Source: Hormiphora californensis
Taxonomy: Eukaryota > Ctenophora > Tentaculata > Cydippida > Pleurobrachiidae
DNA length: 64,000 nucleotides
Direction of reading: 5' to 3'
Assembly: GCA_020137815.1 (NCBI GenBank)
Contig: CM035351.1
Location: forward strand, 7,346,315 to 7,410,314
Numbering within the stretch: position 1 is the first letter of the stretch; every line of letters starts with the position of its first letter. Positions 59,147-64,000 of the stretch are shown in pieces. The notes under the pieces are model-generated. The model saw nothing but the letters and a program-made list of their open reading frames with translations, was not told where the DNA came from and searched no databases. A program made the position numbers and the translations under genes.

Positions 59147-60469
59147 CACAGTGGCCTTTTTCATGGGAGTAGGTGGTCATTAAGAAAAAAAAATTTTTTG
59201 AACCTATCTGGTAGCTTTTTGGACGTAGAATCCAATGCACCCCTCACTCATGCCTTGATTTTTTGAGGAAAGTGGTGTTTTTCCAAAAAGGAGGGTAATT
59301 GAAAAATTTTCGAAACAATTTTTTTGATCTTATCTGGTAGCTTTTTTGACGTAGAATCAAATGCACCCCTCACTCATGCCTTGATTTTTTGAGGAAAGTG
59401 GTGTTTTTTCAGTTTTTAGTCTTTTTAGGCTTCTTTGACAACCATACTTAAAATTTAGCTGGAGCAGGTGAAATGGGGATCCATAACAATTTAAATGTGG
59501 TTGATAGTAAGAAATCGAACAAATGTATATCTCATTCAAAATTTTTTTTCAAACTTCATCCAGGGCGTTTTTATGGTCAAAAAACGAAGAAAACTTGATT
59601 TTTCGACCATAATATACAATAGTACGCACTTGAAACCTTTTTTATCTGAAAGGCCAGACAATTTCCTATCTTTTGGTCTATAGGACATCGATGAGGTTCG
59701 ATGAGGAGGCTGGGGAGAAAAAAGAGCCACAAAAAGACGAAAAAACGCGTTTTCACCGTTTTCCTTCAATATTAGAGTCCTAATTCTATCGGCAATCGAT
59801 TCTACGTGTAAAATAAGGTCGAGAAACGTGTTTAGTTAGGTCTCAAACTTTTGAAAGATCGTTTTTTTTAAAGTAAACAAACACGCCTTCTTTAATGCTT
59901 TCTCCCCAGCCTCCTCATCGAACCTCATCGATGTCCTATAGACCAAAAGATAGGAAATTGTCTGGCCTTTCAGATAAAAAAGGTTTCAAGTGCGTACTAT
60001 TGTATATTATGGTCGAAAAATCAAGTTTTCTTCGTTTTTTGACCATAAAAACGCCCTGGATGAAGTTTGAAAAAAAATTTTTGAATGAGATATAAATTTG
60101 TTCGATTTCTTACTATCAACCACATTTAAATTGTTATGGATCCCCATTTCACCTACTCCAGCTAAATTTTAAGTATGGTTGTCAAAGAAGCCTTAAAAGA
60201 CTAAAAACTGAAAAAACACCACTTTCCTCAAAAAATTAAGGCATGAGTGAGGGGTGCATTTGATTCTACGTCCAAAAAGCTACCAGATAAGATCAAACAA
60301 TTTTTTTCGAAAATTTTTCAATTACACTTCTTTTTGGAAAAACACCACTTTCCTCAAAAAATCAAGGCATGAGTGAGGGGTGCATTGGATTCTACGTCCA
60401 AAAAGCTACCAGATAGGTTCAAAATAAAAATTTCGTAAAATTCTTAGTGACCACCAAAAGGCCACTGTG
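59147..60469. mobile_element. 1.3-kb foldback with about 600-bp inverted arms, 5-bp target duplication
   Basis: The left arm (59147 to about 59735) and right arm (about 59900 to 60469) are nearly identical inverted copies around a spacer of about 165 bp. Ends are CACAGTGGCC and GGCCACTGTG, flanked by AGGAG on both sides. No transposase is seen; the same 62-residue frame appears in both arms only because of the inversion. Confidence 0.88.
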
Positions 60470-62145
<1,676 letters not shown>

Positions 62146-64000
62146 ATGGAGAATTATATTACCTTCACAAACCATCTAAGTGAGGACTCTCACTACCCTT
62201 ATCTCCCCCAAATAGCTAGAGGACTCTCAGCAACTCCGCACAGGGCCCCCATCCCAGGAGGGCCCTTCAGGGAGCACCCTCTATCCGGGGAGCACCCTCC
62301 ATTACATGAGGGCACCAGCCCCTGTAAAACGGGACTATCGCCCGTAAGAGAAGCTGACCTTCTAAATGATGGAGATTCGGGCAGTGTAGCGACAGGGAAA
62401 GGGCAGAAGAGTCAAATCGCAGCCCCGAATAGTGCAGGTGGAATCCAAATGACCCTCCGAAAGGAAGGGACAGGGAGGTCCAACACTGTCCGCGGAGCCC
62501 AAGACAATCTGCCGCCCCCACCCCAGAAGGAGGGGCAGCAGAGTCTAGGGCCGCCTCCAGGACCCTCAGCAGCCAAGAAAATAAGTAAAAACATCAGAGT
62601 AACACAAATTAACCTCCATAAAAGTCATGAAGCATGGGATGACATAATCACCTGTAACCAAACACGATCACAAATTATCCTAGCCCAAGAACCACCTATT
62701 ATAGGGAAAACATCTAAAGTTAGAGCCAGCGGAGGATTCTCTGCCCTATATGACAAAAGGGCTCAGAGACCACGTGCGAGCATCTTAATCAATAGTAACC
62801 TAGGGAGGAACGTATTTCTCCTTGACAAATTCACTGACAGGGACACAGTCACTATCCTTGTCAAACTGGGCACCAAATCAGTCATTTTATGCTCAATGTA
62901 CATGGACAGAGAGCTAGAATGCCCTCCTAAATTACTAGGAGAGTTGGCAGCCCACGCAAAAAGAAATAACCTGAAACTAGTAATTGGATCTGATACCAAC
63001 GCCCACAACACTAGTTGGGGGGCACTGGTTAAAGATCCTATTGGGAAGAAAAGGGGAGATGCACTATTAGATGCCATTGTAGATCTTGATCTGCATGTAT
63101 CGAATGTGAATTGCCCCCACACTTTCGACAATGGAACAAGAAAAAATGTGCTAGATCTTACCATGACCAACAACCATGCACTGGACATGATACAAGACTG
63201 GCAGACAGTAGAAGGAAAATGCAGATCCGACCACGTACCCATCACATTTGTGTTGAGGGACATGGACGGTAGCAAGATCCGCTCATTCTACAATATTAAG
63301 AAAACAAACTGGGCCCTATATAGACAACTTGTGGAAAAGGGCCTAGAAGAAACAGGACTGACAGAAATGGTAATATCAAACGCCGAAGAACTTGAAACAG
63401 CCAACGAAAAACTAATAGAACTGATGCTGTGGGCATACTACAAGTGTACCCCAAAAACATACGTTTCCGCCCACTCCAAAGACCCCCCGTGGCTCAGTGG
63501 GGAGGTCAAGGCAGCTAGGGAAGAAATATTTGATAAACTGAGACACGCCCAGACCACGAAAGTGCATCAAGACTGGGACTCAGCAAAAACAGCTCGAAAC
63601 AAATACACAAAAACCAAAAACCAGTCTAAATTTAAAAACTGGAAAATATGGGCTGAAGATCTCGATGCATATTCAGATGCCCAGAAGGTTAGCCAAGTGC
63701 TCAAGAACAGTAAAGATTATAATCTCAGCTGTATCTTTGACGCAAATGGTGAACTATCACAGTCCCCTAAAGAAACCCTCCAGATAATGGCAGAGGTTCA
63801 CTTTGGCGAGGACCACTCAACTAGACCCTCCCTCAAGGACAAAACTGAAGCCCCAGAAGGGGAGTGGTCTGATGAAAAAACATTCTCGAAAACACGTATC
63901 ATCAAGGCGCTGAGGGAATTTAAACCCTTAACAGCTGCTGGGCCGGATGGCATCAGGCCCATCATGATGCAAAAAGTAGCAGACATTATTGCTGAACCAT
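62146..64000 (+). mobile_element. LINE (non-LTR retrotransposon) ORF, EEP endonuclease and start of reverse transcriptase
   Basis: The frame opens after a TGA at 62122, has its first ATG at 62146, and stays open to the window edge (over 618 codons). A Pro/Gly-rich leader of about 150 residues precedes an apurinic-type endonuclease: VTQINLHKS, IILAQEP, GSDTNAHNTSWG, VLDLTM and CRSDHVPI, the expected order of catalytic motifs. After a spacer the reverse transcriptase begins with AAGPDGIRP (RT motif 0). The rest lies outside the window. The endonuclease type and the GPDGI motif fit the Jockey/CR1/I group; the exact clade is not resolved. No upstream ORF1 was recognised in 61400-62145. The intact frame suggests a young copy. 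Confidence 0.9.

Noticed and set aside
59536-60095. Identical 62-residue frame on both strands, apparently a conserved small gene
   Set aside because: It is the same arm of a long inverted repeat read twice; no domain or start context supports a gene.

Overview
This is eukaryotic nuclear DNA from an animal. Genes are split by GT-AG introns from about 70 bp to over 2 kb, there are metazoan families (DM-domain regulator, SLC6 transporter, class A GPCR, transgelin/calponin, kringle, CCP and ShKT modules), and the rest is rich in microsatellites, foldback elements and a LINE. The mix suggests a non-vertebrate, probably early-branching animal such as a sponge or cnidarian; the sequence alone does not fix the phylum. 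Exon models were read by eye. Most close exactly in frame (total length a multiple of three, one terminal stop), which supports them.

Layout. 446-5462 (-): family GH35 beta-galactosidase, 3' end not found, with the catalytic nucleophile replaced by Ala. 5490-12904 (+): complete SLC6 transporter, 13 exons, 669 aa; the two divergent ATGs are only 27 bp apart. A complete two-exon secreted lectin-like gene lies antisense inside SLC6 intron 6 (8061-8742). 14.2-16.4 kb: foldback elements. 16535-17230 (-): DM-domain gene. 20064-20829 (+): small secreted Cys-rich Ly6-like protein. 25113-25769 (-): secreted protein with a basic half and an acidic half. 27038-33073 (+): NSUN7-like protein lacking both family cysteines. 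34044-35857 (-): class A GPCR. 37072-40680 (-): membrane-anchored serine beta-lactamase-like protein with intact active-site motifs. 45383-53871 (+): transgelin-type gene with two alternative first exons and five alternative last exons, plus a decayed sixth. 54254-57194 (-): secreted papain-like pseudoprotease (Cys to Ser) fused to ShKT, CCP and kringle modules. 59147-60469: very long inverted repeat. 62146-64000 (+): 5' part of an intact LINE ORF (endonuclease, start of reverse transcriptase).

The genes do not form one pathway. Three of the recognisable enzyme families (GH35, papain, NSUN) have lost key catalytic residues while keeping long intact reading frames and clean splice sites, so they look like pseudoenzymes rather than decaying pseudogenes. 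The most unusual gene architectures are the transgelin gene with a tandem bank of terminal exons and the pseudo-cathepsin/kringle fusion. Mobile DNA is mainly non-autonomous: TA-flanked elements of 1.1 kb and 1.66 kb sit in introns of SLC6 and NSUN7, with several smaller foldbacks elsewhere. AG/CT microsatellites occur throughout.
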